A stretch of 64,000 nucleotides of DNA from positions 62,001 to 126,000 of the forward strand of contig BQMJ01000076.1 in NCBI GenBank assembly GCA_025991245.1. The letters are read 5' to 3'. Source of the stretch: Galdieria partita (lineage: Eukaryota > Rhodophyta > Bangiophyceae > Galdieriales > Galdieriaceae). Position numbers and translations under genes: made by a program. Of the stretch, positions 33,295-44,096 are shown piece by piece; within the stretch, counting starts at the first letter, position 1, and each line of letters begins with the position of its first letter. The notes under the pieces were generated by a model. That model was given only the letters and a program-made list of their open reading frames with translations. It did not search any database and had not been told where the DNA came from.

Positions 33295-35634
33295 ATGTGG
33301 AAAATTGCTTGTGAGAGAGGTCGTCAATGGTGGGAATGGCAAGAGGAAGGTGGTTCAGAAGAGTTGATAAACCAATTGGAAGAAGCTAGAAGCGACTTTG
33401 AGAAGAACAAACAACGACAAAAGCACTCCGCAGATCGAATTCTCAGAACTAACGCATTATATAGACCGTTGAATGAAGCGTATGGAATGGATGACGTAAC
33501 CGATTATATGAGGAGTTTGGACAAGAGATTGAGTCAAGAGGATGAAGGAAAACGCTACAAAACCCAAGTGGAGAGAAGCTTAGCAACTGCTGTACAGTAC
33601 TATAGAAGATTACAAATGTCTGATGGTCATTGGCCTGGAGACTATGGAGGACCCATGTTTCTATTGCCTGGTTTAATAATCGTTTGTTATATCACGGAAA
33701 CAGATTTGGGCAACGAAACAAGGAAGGAAATGCGAAGATATTTGTGTAATCACCAGAATGAAGATGGTGGTTGGGGTTTACATATAGAAGCTCCTTCTTC
33801 CATGTTTGGAACTGCAATGAATTATGTAGCTTTGAGAATATTAGGAGTGGATAGAGATCATTCCACGGCAATAGCTGCAAGAAATTGGATTCTTCAAAGA
33901 GGAGGAGCTTTGGGAATACCTTCTTGGGGAAAGTTGTATTTAGCAGTATTAGGATTATATCACTGGGATGGACTGAATCCTCTTACTCCCGAAATGTGGA
34001 TTCTTCCTTATTGGTTACCCATTCATCCTGGAAGATTTTGGTGCCATTGTAGAATTGTTTATTTACCTATGAGTTATTTGTATGGAAGAAGAGCAACTGC
34101 TAAAGAAACTCCGTTGATTCGAGAATTGAAAGAAGAACTTTATTTGGACAATTTTGATCAGATTGATTGGAATGCACAACGAGAAAATTGTTGCAAAGAA
34201 GATATTTACACAAAGCGCCCGAAAATTCAAAGTTGGTTATGGACCCTTTTAACTTGGTATGAAAAATTTCCTATTCCAGTCAAGTCTTATCTTCGCAATC
34301 TTGCGTTGGAAGAAACGATTCTTCAGGTAAAGAAGGAAGATGAGCATACTGATTTTATATGCATTGGACCAGTGAACAAAGTTCTCAATATGCTTTGTTG
34401 TTATTTTGATGATCCTCACTCGGAACATTTTAAGAAACATATTCCAAGATTGAGAGATTATTTGTGGTTAGCAGAAGATGGTATGAAGATGCAAGGCTAT
34501 AATGGTTCTCAGTTGTGGGATACTGCTTTTGCCTCTCAAGCTTTATGTGAGGGAGGTTCTATTACGAGGCATCATTTTCCTTCTACTTTACAATTGGCTC
34601 ATCATTATTTGGATATAACTCAAGTAAGAGAAAATATTCCACAAGGTGAAAGATATTATCGTCATATATCAAAAGGAGCTTGGCCTTTTTCTACCAGAGA
34701 TCACGGTTGGCCTATATCAGATTGCACAGCAGAAGGACTCAAAGCTGTATTGGCATTGGAAGCCTGTGGAAGCATTCCTAAAGAACAATTCTTTTCTCAT
34801 GAACGATTATTTGTAGGTTTTGCTGGTTTTGTTGTTCAAGTCATTCTCAATGGTTTGATTGTCTAGGATGCTGTTCATGTTAGTTTATCACTACAGAATA
34901 AAGATGGAGGTTGGGCTACTTATGAAAACACGAGAAGTTATTCATGGCTTGAGTGGATTAATCCATCTGAAGTATTTGGAGATATTATGATAGATTATTC
35001 TTGTGTGGAATGCACTTCATCTTCTATTCAAGGTTTAGCAGCCTTTAGAGCTCGACATCCTGGTCATAGAAGAGCACAAGTGGATATAGCCATTGAAAGA
35101 GGTGCTCGTTATATTGAAAGTATTCAACGATCGGATGGTTCTTGGTATGGCTCTTGGGGTGTTTGTTTTACTTATGGTACTTGGTTTGGAGTGGAAGGAT
35201 TGGTAGCTGCCGGTCGCACATTTGAGTCTTGTGAATGTTTACCTAAAGCCTGTCATTTTCTATGCTCCAAACAAAAGTCCGATGGCTCATGGGGTGAAAG
35301 TTATCGTTCGTGTACGGATAAAGTTTGGATGGAAGCTGAACAAGGTCAAGTGGTACAAACGGCTTGGGCAGTGATAGCTTTGATCAAAGCCATCTGTACA
35401 AGTCACTCGATGTGGCATTCGGACGTTCACGTATCTCATCAAGTATATCATTCTAGTATTCGTAAAGGAATTGCTTTCTTATTAGAAAGTCAGCTGGAGA
35501 ATGGAGATTGGCCACAACAGAGGATTTCTGGAGTATTCAATCGCAATTGTATGATCAGTTATTCCAATTATCGCAATATATTTCCATTGTGGGCAATTGC
35601 TTTATATCGAAGTCGATTTTTAGAAGAAATTTAA
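33295..35634 (+). CDS. CAS1: Oxidosqualene cyclase, cycloartenol synthase type
   Basis: Exons 33295-34812 and 34867-35634, with a 54-nt intron, give about 761 residues, full length for the family. The catalytic D-C-T-A-E motif has its Asp at residue 476. Repeated QW motifs (for example D-G-H-W-P-G-D-Y-G-G and D-G-S-W-Y-G-S-W-G) mark the alpha-barrel halves. Residues linked to product choice read Tyr402 in G-Y-N-G-S-Q, His470 and Ile474 in D-H-G-W-P-I-S-D, equivalent to Tyr410, His477 and Ile481 of Arabidopsis CAS1. Lanosterol synthases differ at these sites. The enzyme cyclises 2,3-oxidosqualene to cycloartenol on ER or lipid-droplet membranes and feeds the SMT encoded at 16.5-17.6 kb. It converges on the alpha-galactosidase gene with 72 bp between. 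Confidence 0.95.
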
Positions 35635-35706
35635 GAGTGACCAGTTGTGTGTGTGTGTGTAATTGTTTTTTGGATAAAAGTTTTTTTATAACACACCATC
35701 ACATTT

Positions 35707-37299
35707 TCACGAAGAAGAACAATGACAAGTACCTTCTTTACCCAGTTGCACCAAATCGGGAATATCGATACTTGTGTTGAATGTTTCTGAAAGATGTGCT
35801 CCGAAAGGTGCATAAGGGTAAGTATAAGATACTGTGACGGACACAGGATAAGAACCCGAATACTTATCACTTGGTACTTCGAAATGCCATGAAACTTCTA
35901 CTTGCTCCATTTCGTGAATAGCATCATATTTCATCGCAGTCAATGGAACAACTTTTACTTGAGACGAAGTGTGGAGCTGTATATCCACATGTTGCATAGT
36001 AGATGCTCCCACATTTTCAATTCTCAACGATGCTCCATATCTTTTAGGTGATTCCGTCAACATCATCGGAGAAGGATTGAAATAAATGACATGGTGAGGT
36101 GGAGCATCTTGAGGCTTTCCTGGACGAATACGATACATTTTCACTCCATGACCTTGAACATAGGCCGATATGAAATGTCGAATGGTGGTCTCTTGTCGGG
36201 TCCATAAATCTCGTAGAATATAGACATCGTAATAAGATGGCATTCTTACTTGTTCAATAGTAGTGTTGATGACACCCGGTCCATTGCTGCTGAATAGAAC
36301 TATGGCAACGTCTCCATTGGCTAATGGCTTAGTAACCACATCTTGAGCTATATCACTCTTCACGCGGATCCCTTGAACACCCAGCACATCTTGATCCACA
36401 TCAATCACTTCCTTGTTGGTTAAAATCATCTTGGTGGATTCCGTCATGTTGGTAACATCTGTTCCAATCACAAGAGGTGCAGCCATAATGGACCATAAAC
36501 TAAAGTGGGTGATATATTCTTCAGTTGTCATTCCACCATTCCCTACTTCCAACATATCCGGATTGTTCCAATGTCCAGGTCCTGCCTTTGAACCATGTAA
36601 AATATTTTGTTCATAGCGATCTCTCATGACATCATAACTGTCTGCAATATCATCCGTTGTTCTCCATAGATTGGCAACATCAGACGCCCAACGCCAAGGA
36701 TAAACATCCGGATCCCATCCATTGCACATGCTAAACACGATGTGCCTCCCTGTCTTGTTCAGTGCATCTCTAAAGTCGGAATAGAGTTTCTGAGCTACTT
36801 GTTCATGACTCCAGCCTGGAAACTCCCAAAAAGGTACATTGCACCAATCAAACTTGATGTAATCTACTCCCCAATCCGCAAACTGTTGAGCATTCTGTTC
36901 ATAATGACCATAACTACCAGGAAAACCAGCACAAGTACGGGTACCAGCACAATTATAGATACCGAATTTAAACCCCAAAGAATGAATATAATCAATCACT
37001 GGTTTGATACCATGAGGAAACTTGAAAGGATTGGGTTGCAGTGATCCATCGGGTGCTCTTTCTGGAGCTTCCCAACAATCATCAGGATAAATATATTCAT
37101 AGCCAAGTTCTAACATTCCAGCATCTTTCATAGCTTTTGCTGTCTTCATAAGTGTTTCACCGTCATAGTTGCAATGATAAAAGTTCCAAGTATCATATCC
37201 CATAGGTGGGGTTCTCGCCAATCCATTGTCTAAAGCAAAAGTGATGGACAAACAACAAGTAACGATAACCAATCCAAATAAAGTGACCGGTCTATTCAT
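35707..37299 (-). CDS. Secreted alpha-galactosidase (GH27)
   Basis: A single-exon gene of 530 residues. Residues 1-22 are a signal peptide ending near FALDNG. The mature start is L-A-R-T-P-P-M-G-Y-D-T-W-N-F, the family opening. The catalytic nucleophile is Asp151 in Y-I-K-F-D-W-C-N and the acid/base is Asp217 in R-T-T-D-D-I-A-D. W-N-N-P-D-M-L-E-V-G-N-G and A-A-P-L-V-I-G-T-D are also conserved. After the (beta/alpha)8 barrel and a C-terminal beta domain, a further beta-rich region of about 110 residues follows, so the protein is longer than plant enzymes and resembles fungal ones. It should release galactose from alpha-galactosides outside the cell or in the vacuole; floridoside, the red-algal galactosyl-glycerol, is a possible substrate (inference). 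Confidence 0.95.
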   Translation of the reverse strand: MNRPVTLFGLVIVTCCLSITFALDNGLARTPPMGYDTWNFYHCNYDGETLMKTAKAMKDAGMLELGYEYIYPDDCWEAPERAPDGSLQPNPFKFPHGIKPVIDYIHSLGFKFGIYNCAGTRTCAGFPGSYGHYEQNAQQFADWGVDYIKFDWCNVPFWEFPGWSHEQVAQKLYSDFRDALNKTGRHIVFSMCNGWDPDVYPWRWASDVANLWRTTDDIADSYDVMRDRYEQNILHGSKAGPGHWNNPDMLEVGNGGMTTEEYITHFSLWSIMAAPLVIGTDVTNMTESTKMILTNKEVIDVDQDVLGVQGIRVKSDIAQDVVTKPLANGDVAIVLFSSNGPGVINTTIEQVRMPSYYDVYILRDLWTRQETTIRHFISAYVQGHGVKMYRIRPGKPQDAPPHHVIYFNPSPMMLTESPKRYGASLRIENVGASTMQHVDIQLHTSSQVKVVPLTAMKYDAIHEMEQVEVSWHFEVPSDKYSGSYPVSVTVSYTYPYAPFGAHLSETFNTSIDIPDLVQLGKEGTCHCSSS

Positions 37300-37555
37300 A
37301 TTGTGAAAAGCACTTTAAGAAATAACCATCCATTTCCACAATAGTGCACTATTTAAAGGAATGAAAGGTTGCAACGATTCATGGAAAGACATCTCGTCAA
37401 GGGGACATGCAATGAGAACAAAGACGGTGAACAAGGATGTTCAATGATGTCCCTGAGAATAGACAATAAGAGGTGTCCTTGAAAAGAGACAATAAAGGAA
37501 AACAAGATGTATCCAACTATTCAAGTGGAATGTATTTCTTCCGTCCAAAAAGAGG

Positions 37556-37954
37556 CTACTTGTTGCTTTCTAGCTGATCAGAATGATATATACTCATTGC
37601 TTCATGTGCTAAAACAACTATTCGCTTTCTACTCATAGGATTGACTTGTACTTTCGATGATCGAAACCAGCCTTGATAGCCTCCCAACTCCTCGCTCTCT
37701 ACCCAAAGACGAACATGGAAACCATCAACTTGGGAACCCATCACGGTGGCTTGTGCCAAACTGTTGTCTGCAGCCAACAGCCCTTCCAAGTGTGACTGAC
37801 TCCAAGTTAGAACCATTGCTGAAACTTTTTCAAAAGAAATATTCTGAGCTTCTGCAGTGGTAAGAAACAACACGGGGACAGTGACTTGGTTGCCGATATT
37901 TAAAGAAAATACTCTTCTCTTCAAGTAGATTTCCTCTTCTTCAGATTCGGTCAT
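37556..37954 (-). CDS. Small acidic unknown protein
   Basis: A single-exon frame of about 132 residues starting at the first ATG. The opening is acidic (T-E-S-E-E-E-E), followed by alternating strands and helices (V-T-V-P-V-L-F-L-T-T; S-A-M-V-L-T-W), which look like a compact beta-sheet fold. No membrane segment or targeting signal is seen. I do not recognise the family. It lies between the WEE1-type kinase and alpha-galactosidase genes, all three on the minus strand. Confidence 0.55.
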   Translation of the reverse strand: MTESEEEEIYLKRRVFSLNIGNQVTVPVLFLTTAEAQNISFEKVSAMVLTWSQSHLEGLLAADNSLAQATVMGSQVDGFHVRLWVESEELGGYQGWFRSSKVQVNPMSRKRIVVLAHEAMSIYHSDQLESNK

Positions 37955-38242
37955 TGCAAACGGTTTCAAAGACTATGCGTATTGGATCTTTTGTGGTGCC
38001 TTGCTCATTGGAACCACAGACTTCAATGATAGCTGAGAGAAGAATAATTGACCATTTTCTTTGAAAGTTTTATGCTCTTTCTACAAAAGATTTGGAGAGA
38101 CAATACTTTGAATGAACATTTTACAAAACATATATTCCATAAGATAATGACACTGATACATCCCATAGTACAACAACTATTCTATGAAACACAAAAACAT
38201 AAACAACCATGAATCTTCAAAATATATGCAGTTGATATAATA

Positions 38243-40228
38243 CTAGGAAAGAGAAGAAACATAAGCTTCCAAAACTCTGCACCGTTGTCGCTCTTGTTCA
38301 AGTTGCTGTTCCAACTGAGCAATCCTTTTGTCTTTCTCATCTCCAAAAGCAACTCGATGAACAATATCTCTAGCACAAGGACGAAAAAGAGGGTCGGGAC
38401 AAAGCATCTCCTTAATTAAAGACTCGAGTTCGAAACTCACAGCCATTGGCTCCAAATGACCTCGCCTTATCTGATGCCACTCCTCTCCTCCACTGGGCAA
38501 TGGTAGCTTGGACTCACGACACAATTCATAAGCTGTCATTCCCAAAGAAAAGATATCTGCTTTCGTCAAAAACTGATAATTTTCCTCCAAAAGCTCTGGA
38601 GCAATGTATCTCGAGTCTCCCTCTGATAAGTCCATGCGATAACCTTGAACTACAGTGCCTTCAGAAAGAGCAGTCAGTCCCAAGTCTCCAATCTTACAAG
38701 TACCGTTAGAGGTCATATAAATATTTTCTGGTTTAATATCCAAATGAACGAGTCCCTTTTCATGATAAATGGCTAACCCAGAAGCAACTTGGTAAATAAA
38801 TTCTCTCATTTTCTCGGTATCGAACACAATATTGCCACTCCTCCACAGTGACATGACAGAGCCTCCTTCACACAACTCTGTTTGAATGTACAAAATATCA
38901 TCTTCAATCCATGCAGAAAAGTATCGTACAACGTAAGGATTATCAGTCATGGCAGCCAAGGCATATACCTCTCTTAGAACATTTTGCATCTCAGCTTGAT
39001 TCCTTATTTTTCGACGACTACTCTTAACAGCATACAACCAACCGTCTAGCCTTTGACGACATTTGAATACTTTGCCAAAAGTTCCAGAACCTATTTCTTC
39101 AATTTCTTCAAAATCGTCCTTGTAGGATGAAAGTCGTCCAAATGAAAAGGCTGAAAAACTAAGATGGTCTTCCTCTTCTTCACTATGATCATCAAGTTCA
39201 CCATGTTCTTGTTCATTGTAAGCAACAGCATCATTATGAGACATCAAAAAGGAGCTAGAATCGAAAACAAGGCTCTTTGAAACATGGGAGCTACAGCTTA
39301 CACTGCTTGTCGGCATCTCTGATGAAGTGTCTTCTTGAGGAGAACTATAACCTTGTGACCGTGCTTCTGGAGAAAATGGATTCATATTACAAGGCGCTGG
39401 ATTGCTGAGTGTTCTTATAGGAGAGCACAAGGAACATCTACGGATGGAAGGAGAAAATCTGACTCGCGTTTCCTCTCTCCACTTTTTATGACAGTAAGGA
39501 CAAGTGAATACTTTTTCACAGCTTCTCGGAGTATTGAGCTCCAGCAGTTGGGCTGTGGAATATCTATCACTTACAACATCTGTTGGCTGCTTTTTCTGTT
39601 CTGTTACAGGAGAACACAGTTCTTGATAACTCTCGTCTCTCATCCAGTCGTCTCTTTCCAAATCCGCTTCATTGCTTCGATTATTGAGACTTTGGTTTTT
39701 CATAAAGTCACACATATGTGACTTTTCTATAGTTACATTAGGTGATAATGGAAACAGCGGAGGCTTAGAGGACTCATTACTACAAGACACTTCTCGTAAA
39801 TTCCCTTTGTCGAAAATATCTTTGTGGAAGTACTCGAATACTTTCTTCTGAGCTTTTGAACTATTTTCATACCCAACTGTGTCTACCTGAGGAACATCAA
39901 GCTTAATTTTACTGTCAGCAAGGGTACCTTTAACTTGTTGGTCTTCAAGCATCTGTATGTCTTCATTGAAGTTCAGGTTGGTTCTTCTAGGAGACAAAAA
40001 CATGTTGCCTGTTGCCTGCTGACCAGTACCAACGAACCTTGGACGTCTTCTAGCACGGTGATTGGGAGACTTGAGTGGTGTTGGAGGAGGTTCCAATTCC
40101 TCTTCGCTAGTAAAACTTTTGGTTAAATTTTCAACACTCGTTTCTTCGCGTTCATACTGCTTTCTTCTCCTGGGAGTTATCATTTGAACATTACCCAAAC
40201 CAACAACCACCAAAGTATCGTCGATCAT
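38243..40228 (-). CDS. WEE1: WEE1-type protein kinase
   Basis: A single-exon gene of about 661 residues from the first ATG. The N-terminal 350 residues are disordered and Ser/Pro-rich, with a putative CxxC pair region (C-P-Y-C and C-S-L-C). The C-terminal kinase domain has E-I-G-S-G-T-F-G-K-V, Y-A-V-K-S-S-R-R-K-I, H-L-D-I-K-P-E-N-I and I-G-D-L-G-L instead of DFG, then E-G-D-S-R-Y-I-A-P-E-L-L. The E-G-D-S/C-R-Y and GDLG motifs are WEE1/MYT1 hallmarks. A basic helical tail follows the kinase. WEE1 phosphorylates the inhibitory Tyr of cyclin-dependent kinases and delays mitosis. The absence of a membrane segment favours WEE1 over MYT1. The frame is open upstream of the ATG, so a longer or spliced N-terminus is possible. 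Confidence 0.9.
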   Translation of the reverse strand: MIDDTLVVVGLGNVQMITPRRRKQYEREETSVENLTKSFTSEEELEPPPTPLKSPNHRARRRPRFVGTGQQATGNMFLSPRRTNLNFNEDIQMLEDQQVKGTLADSKIKLDVPQVDTVGYENSSKAQKKVFEYFHKDIFDKGNLREVSCSNESSKPPLFPLSPNVTIEKSHMCDFMKNQSLNNRSNEADLERDDWMRDESYQELCSPVTEQKKQPTDVVSDRYSTAQLLELNTPRSCEKVFTCPYCHKKWREETRVRFSPSIRRCSLCSPIRTLSNPAPCNMNPFSPEARSQGYSSPQEDTSSEMPTSSVSCSSHVSKSLVFDSSSFLMSHNDAVAYNEQEHGELDDHSEEEEDHLSFSAFSFGRLSSYKDDFEEIEEIGSGTFGKVFKCRQRLDGWLYAVKSSRRKIRNQAEMQNVLREVYALAAMTDNPYVVRYFSAWIEDDILYIQTELCEGGSVMSLWRSGNIVFDTEKMREFIYQVASGLAIYHEKGLVHLDIKPENIYMTSNGTCKIGDLGLTALSEGTVVQGYRMDLSEGDSRYIAPELLEENYQFLTKADIFSLGMTAYELCRESKLPLPSGGEEWHQIRRGHLEPMAVSFELESLIKEMLCPDPLFRPCARDIVHRVAFGDEKDKRIAQLEQQLEQERQRCRVLEAYVSSLS

Positions 40229-40853
40229 CCAAAGTCCTTTCAAATTCAAAATTGGCGGGCTTTTATTTGTGACCTCTCTTTGTGTACCTTTTCTGTACGG
40301 TGTTGACTGACAAAGAAGCCACAGCAAAGGACATACTTTGTTAATTGAACACCGTTTAATCTTTGCCAGGTGCTCGTGTCAAAGAGTTGTTTGATGAAAC
40401 TCTTTGCCTTTTATGCCTGGCTTGTTTCAGTGAACAAAAAAACTCTCAATATAGATGCAAAAGACAAGTGAACAAAGGGTTGCTACTAAAAAGACTTCCT
40501 TCCCCAATCTTCAAATAGTATTTAGTAGGAAAGATTGCTTAAAAAACCAAAAGACACTGGGTCAACAAACATATGCTGGTGGTGCTTTCCTTTGACCACC
40601 CACCCAAACTGCCAACCCATTCAATAGATTCCAACGAAAATACAGTTTTACTATAAAAATATAGCCTTCAACCATTTATCTTCGAGTCTTCCTATCTTGA
40701 GGGTGGACAGCCTATTGACGTGTTTGAAGTTTCTGATTGTGGGGGACGACAAGAAAAAAAGACATTCAATGAGCAGCCCAATATGGTCGATCACGTTTGT
40801 TCTTTTGTTGAATTTTGGACGTAATGACTTTGTACGATTGTCTTTAACACTTT
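40229..40853. other. Intergenic region, divergent promoters
   Basis: About 625 bp between the WEE1-type gene (minus) and the disordered unknown (plus). It should hold both promoters. A plus-strand frame from 40697 overlaps the following gene's start in another frame and is probably not used. No RNA gene or repeat is seen. Confidence 0.5.
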
Positions 40854-41453
40854 ATGAGACCGCCTTTTACTACACTTATACTGCATACGTGGAAAGAGCA
40901 TGGAAAACCAAAACCTTGGAAGAAATGGTTTCTAGACACGGAGGAGGAAGAAGAAGAAGATAGTGAAAAAGGAAGAGTAGGGACCCAGACAACGGAGTCG
41001 ACATCTTCTTATCACTCACCCTATTCACTTAAAGTGGTGAGGTCAGTTTCTTTGGACCAACTCTCGTCCAAAAAATATTCTCCAGTTTTTCCTTTGGACG
41101 CCAAAGACGACACGAATCACTTTATTCGAAAATCTAGAAGCTATACTGAGGGTTTGTCTTGCACGGTAGAGGAGTCGCATCATTTGAAAAAGCATCTACC
41201 TGTGAGGAAGAAGATTGAAGAGAGTTTCGAAAAATCTCCACCTTTAATAGGAGTTGCTAGAAAGTCAAGGAGCTTTCACGAGGGTTTAGTTGCAAAGAGA
41301 GAGCCTTGTTTTGGCAAGCCACCTTGTTATTCACCCACCTTTTGGAAAGAAAGGTTGAAGACTTGTGAGGAAGTACAATCAGAGTACCGAAAGTTCCGGT
41401 GTAATAACATCAATACGTTCTCTTCAACTCAGTCTGTTACCCCAAGTTTTTAA
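40854..41453 (+). CDS. Disordered Ser-rich unknown protein with repeated RKSRS-type motif
   Basis: A single-exon frame of 199 residues. It opens with a Trp-rich basic part (H-T-W-K-E-H-G-K-P-K-P-W-K-K-W), then a Glu run, then a Ser-rich disordered body. Two similar short motifs, R-K-S-R-S-Y-T-E-G-L near residue 98 and R-K-S-R-S-F-H-E-G-L near residue 139, suggest duplicated docking or phosphorylation sites; a third weaker form is R-S-V-S-L. No fold is predicted by eye. The duplicated motif argues that this is a real gene. I do not recognise the family. Confidence 0.6.
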   Translation: MRPPFTTLILHTWKEHGKPKPWKKWFLDTEEEEEEDSEKGRVGTQTTESTSSYHSPYSLKVVRSVSLDQLSSKKYSPVFPLDAKDDTNHFIRKSRSYTEGLSCTVEESHHLKKHLPVRKKIEESFEKSPPLIGVARKSRSFHEGLVAKREPCFGKPPCYSPTFWKERLKTCEEVQSEYRKFRCNNINTFSSTQSVTPSF

Positions 41454-41693
41454 AGGCTTTAAAGAGTCTATGGGTGGTTGGAACGTTTTAGATGAGTAGT
41501 TGAAGTCTTTTTGGAGGGTTTTATATGTATATATGTTAAAGAAGGAAGGAACTCAAAAAGAAGCTTGCCTTCACAAAAGTTGTTCTTTGTTTATTGTGCT
41601 TGTCATTTTATGGAACGTTTTTCGCAAAGTTTCCAAGTTTCCATATCACTTTACAATATTTTCAAGTGGAGACCCATATTTAAAAGTCAACAG

Positions 41694-42305
41694 TCACGCG
41701 GCAGCTGAAACCTGCGGAGTTACTTTCAAGTCATCAACCACTGAGTTGAGCCCTTGACTATTACAGGAATATGCAAGAGATTCCTTATATTTCTTATACC
41801 GCGCCACTACTGTTGGATAAGTATATTTATAGAATTTCTCCATGTTTGCTACAACTGCACTTTCTATCAACGTACCAATTCCCAAAATATTTGCAGTACA
41901 TTCTCCAACCATTACGTGTTTGCACTGTTCTTCTCCTGCAGGTTCGACAGTAACTTGACCTTGGGTCACCACTCTATCTTCCAACTTTCCCAGTGGGCGG
42001 TTCACAAACACTTGACAAAAAGGTGCAGAAACATCATTCCACGTTTGCACATCTTCAAATCCTGTGAAAACCTTATCCACATACTTTCTAGCCACCTTGG
42101 CCAACTCAAAAAACTCCATTCTTGGAGTGTAACGCACTCTACGGTGACCTGTTCCGTCCGACTCCATCCACTCTTCTTCTATTTGTATTTTTTCAAAATT
42201 ACTATTTTTTTCATTGCAAAGAAACCACAGAAACTCGTTAGAAGACCTCGTTTTCCAAAACTCTTCTCTATTCATAGGAAGGAAACACACAATATGAAAC
42301 TTCAT
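41694..42305 (-). CDS. START-like lipid-binding fold protein (tentative)
   Basis: A single-exon gene of 203 residues from the ATG, with no signal peptide. The pattern of strands and the long C-terminal helix (A-N-M-E-K-F-Y-K-Y-T-Y-P-T-V-V preceded by G-I-G-T-L-I-E-S-A-V-V) resembles START/VASt-like domains, where a G-x-G-x-x-x-E motif leads into the lipid-gating helix. The basis is fold pattern only; the family cannot be named. A role in lipid transfer or membrane contact is possible. It is the last ordinary gene before the gene-poor right part of the window. Confidence 0.6.
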   Translation of the reverse strand: MKFHIVCFLPMNREEFWKTRSSNEFLWFLCNEKNSNFEKIQIEEEWMESDGTGHRRVRYTPRMEFFELAKVARKYVDKVFTGFEDVQTWNDVSAPFCQVFVNRPLGKLEDRVVTQGQVTVEPAGEEQCKHVMVGECTANILGIGTLIESAVVANMEKFYKYTYPTVVARYKKYKESLAYSCNSQGLNSVVDDLKVTPQVSAAA

Positions 42306-43974
42306 CGCAACAAAAGATGAATTCCCTCGAAGAATCCACGTCCACTTTGGACAATCATCATCAACTGCCTGGATGATTCAACGATATTTTGTTATGAGAA
42401 AGTTATTCCATCAATACTGAGAATTTACTCTTTTTCCAACACAACGATAAAACATGTTCTTCACAAAACAAGTGGCAAAATAGGTACATAATTGAAAGAT
42501 ACTTTTGTCATTCAATTCTACATTAAAAAACTCTCTTGTATCCAATGTCTACCAACTTGAGATGCCACGAGAATATATTGACCGGTAGTTATCTTTTAGA
42601 CCGTACAAAGTTTTCAACTAGCTTGAACATAAGACAATCCTTTTGCAAACACAAATTCTCATTCAACCTCTGTTCCTTGTCCAATAGAAGCATAACAAGT
42701 GTCTTTGTATCAAACAATAATACAAAGTCCACTTGTAGCTCCGAATGACGATGAATGTCTTTCAGTATCACAGTTGTTCAGAAACAATGCTCAATTACAT
42801 TGGACTCAAATACTTTGGTTTGGCTTAGTTCAAAGACTTTGCCTCTCATCTATTTGACCACAGAGATGTCTACTTTAAATTGAACCCGATGACCTCGCAA
42901 GTTATGTTCACTAGTGGAGTGTTTGTAACAGAGACTGAAGTAGAATTATTGAAAACCTTTTCAAAGTGATTGTATTGCAAAACTTATTAGAGACTACTCT
43001 TGTTTATTCAATTGTTTGACCCTTTTGGTCTTGAACCAAACTTTCATTGCTACAGCGTTTTCCTCCCATAAAGAATGGATATGTGGCAATTGGCTTGTAT
43101 TGTTTTTAAAACGCAAAGTCTTTTGTCATTTGAATGAAAGACTCTGCAAATGAAACCATAGGAACAATAGAAAAATTTGTGAAAAGGTTCTGAACACTTT
43201 CGACCTCATTGCTCATCTCATCAGTACAGTACCTAGTATTTTTCATCACCAAGCATGCAAAGATTCGACAAAATAGAATACTCTATAACGACTCATTCTA
43301 CAAGGCATATCTTGAAGATATTGAACGCAGATTGAGACCTAAACTCTATTATGACAATGGCTACCAATTCTGCAAAGACTCGAGGATAAAGGATAAGAGC
43401 AAAGTACTCGTTTAGCTATATTGGATGCAACAGCAGTAAATCAAATTGCATTTGAAAATGAAAGACAATATTGTCTCAATTGAAACCATTTCAATCTTAC
43501 GTGAAATTGAAATATGTCTATCACTTTCAAAATTACAAAAAGAATCAATGAGGAATGTAGCCATGTTGACTGCTTCATTATACTAGACAAAGTTTATTTA
43601 CGATGTTCATTTTTTCAAGAAAAATGGACCTGTTGATCACAGTAAGAGTAAAATAGAAACGGAAAAATCAAATTGTCTCCTACAAGAAATATATTTGATA
43701 TCATTTAGCTTACGAATATAAAGTATGAAGATTCCAAAACTCCACAAACTACAACAAGTCTTTTCGAATATGTTGTCTTGGCAACGCATAGGGAAGTAGC
43801 ATCAAAATCACCTTGATTGGTTCTTTCAAAACTGTTTGACATGCTTTATAGGAATGTACGGAGTGTTGAGTGAAGGATCAAGAAATACAATTTCTCTTGT
43901 TTTTCATAATATCATATTGTATTCACTCAATATGATCCATCTCTATAAATACTCTTAAAGATTCTTTCCGAGTA
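42306..43974. other. Gene-poor AT-rich region
   Basis: About 1.67 kb without a confident gene. Short frames of 60-70 codons occur on both strands (for example minus strand 42771-42589 and plus strand 43209-43415), but none has a recognisable domain or splice context. This marks the change from the dense housekeeping region to the accessory right part. Confidence 0.55.
43944..43950 (+). promoter_or_regulatory. TATA box of the 5S rRNA gene
   Basis: The sequence TATAAAT lies about 31 bp upstream of the predicted 5S start. Upstream TATA-like elements at this distance serve 5S transcription by RNA polymerase III in plants and some algae, in addition to the internal control region. Confidence 0.6.
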
Positions 43975-44093
43975 CGTACGGCCATACTAGTGGCACATGC
44001 GCCTGAACCCATTTCGAATTCAGAAGCTAAGCGCCCTCAGGCTTGGTTAGTACTGAGGTGAGGGATCACTCGGGAACCCCAAGTGCCGTACGT
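43975..44093 (+). rRNA. rrf: 5S ribosomal RNA
   Basis: About 119 nt. The ends pair as helix I: CGTACGGC at the 5' end with GCCGTACG at the 3' end. Inside are the conserved GAACCCATTTCGAATTC loop and GAAGCTAAGCG, which is box A of the internal pol III promoter, then TTAGTACTGAGGTGAGGGA and CACTCGGGAACCCC covering box C. The layout, including GAACCC-rich arms and the terminal helix, resembles red algal 5S rRNA as I remember it. This is a single, isolated copy far from any rDNA unit in the window. Ends are good to within one or two nucleotides. Confidence 0.92.
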
Positions 44094-44096
44094 TTT
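44093..44096 (+). terminator. Pol III T-run after 5S rRNA
   Basis: Four consecutive T residues follow the last helix I base, the minimal RNA polymerase III terminator. Confidence 0.65.

Noticed and set aside
35643-35660. TG dinucleotide run
   Set aside because: A short microsatellite in the 72-bp gap between two convergent genes; too short to matter.
43209-43415. Frame containing Y-D-N-G-Y-Q-F, reminiscent of an integrase catalytic box
   Set aside because: The rest of the 68 codons shows no integrase or transposase pattern, and no ends or second domain are seen nearby.
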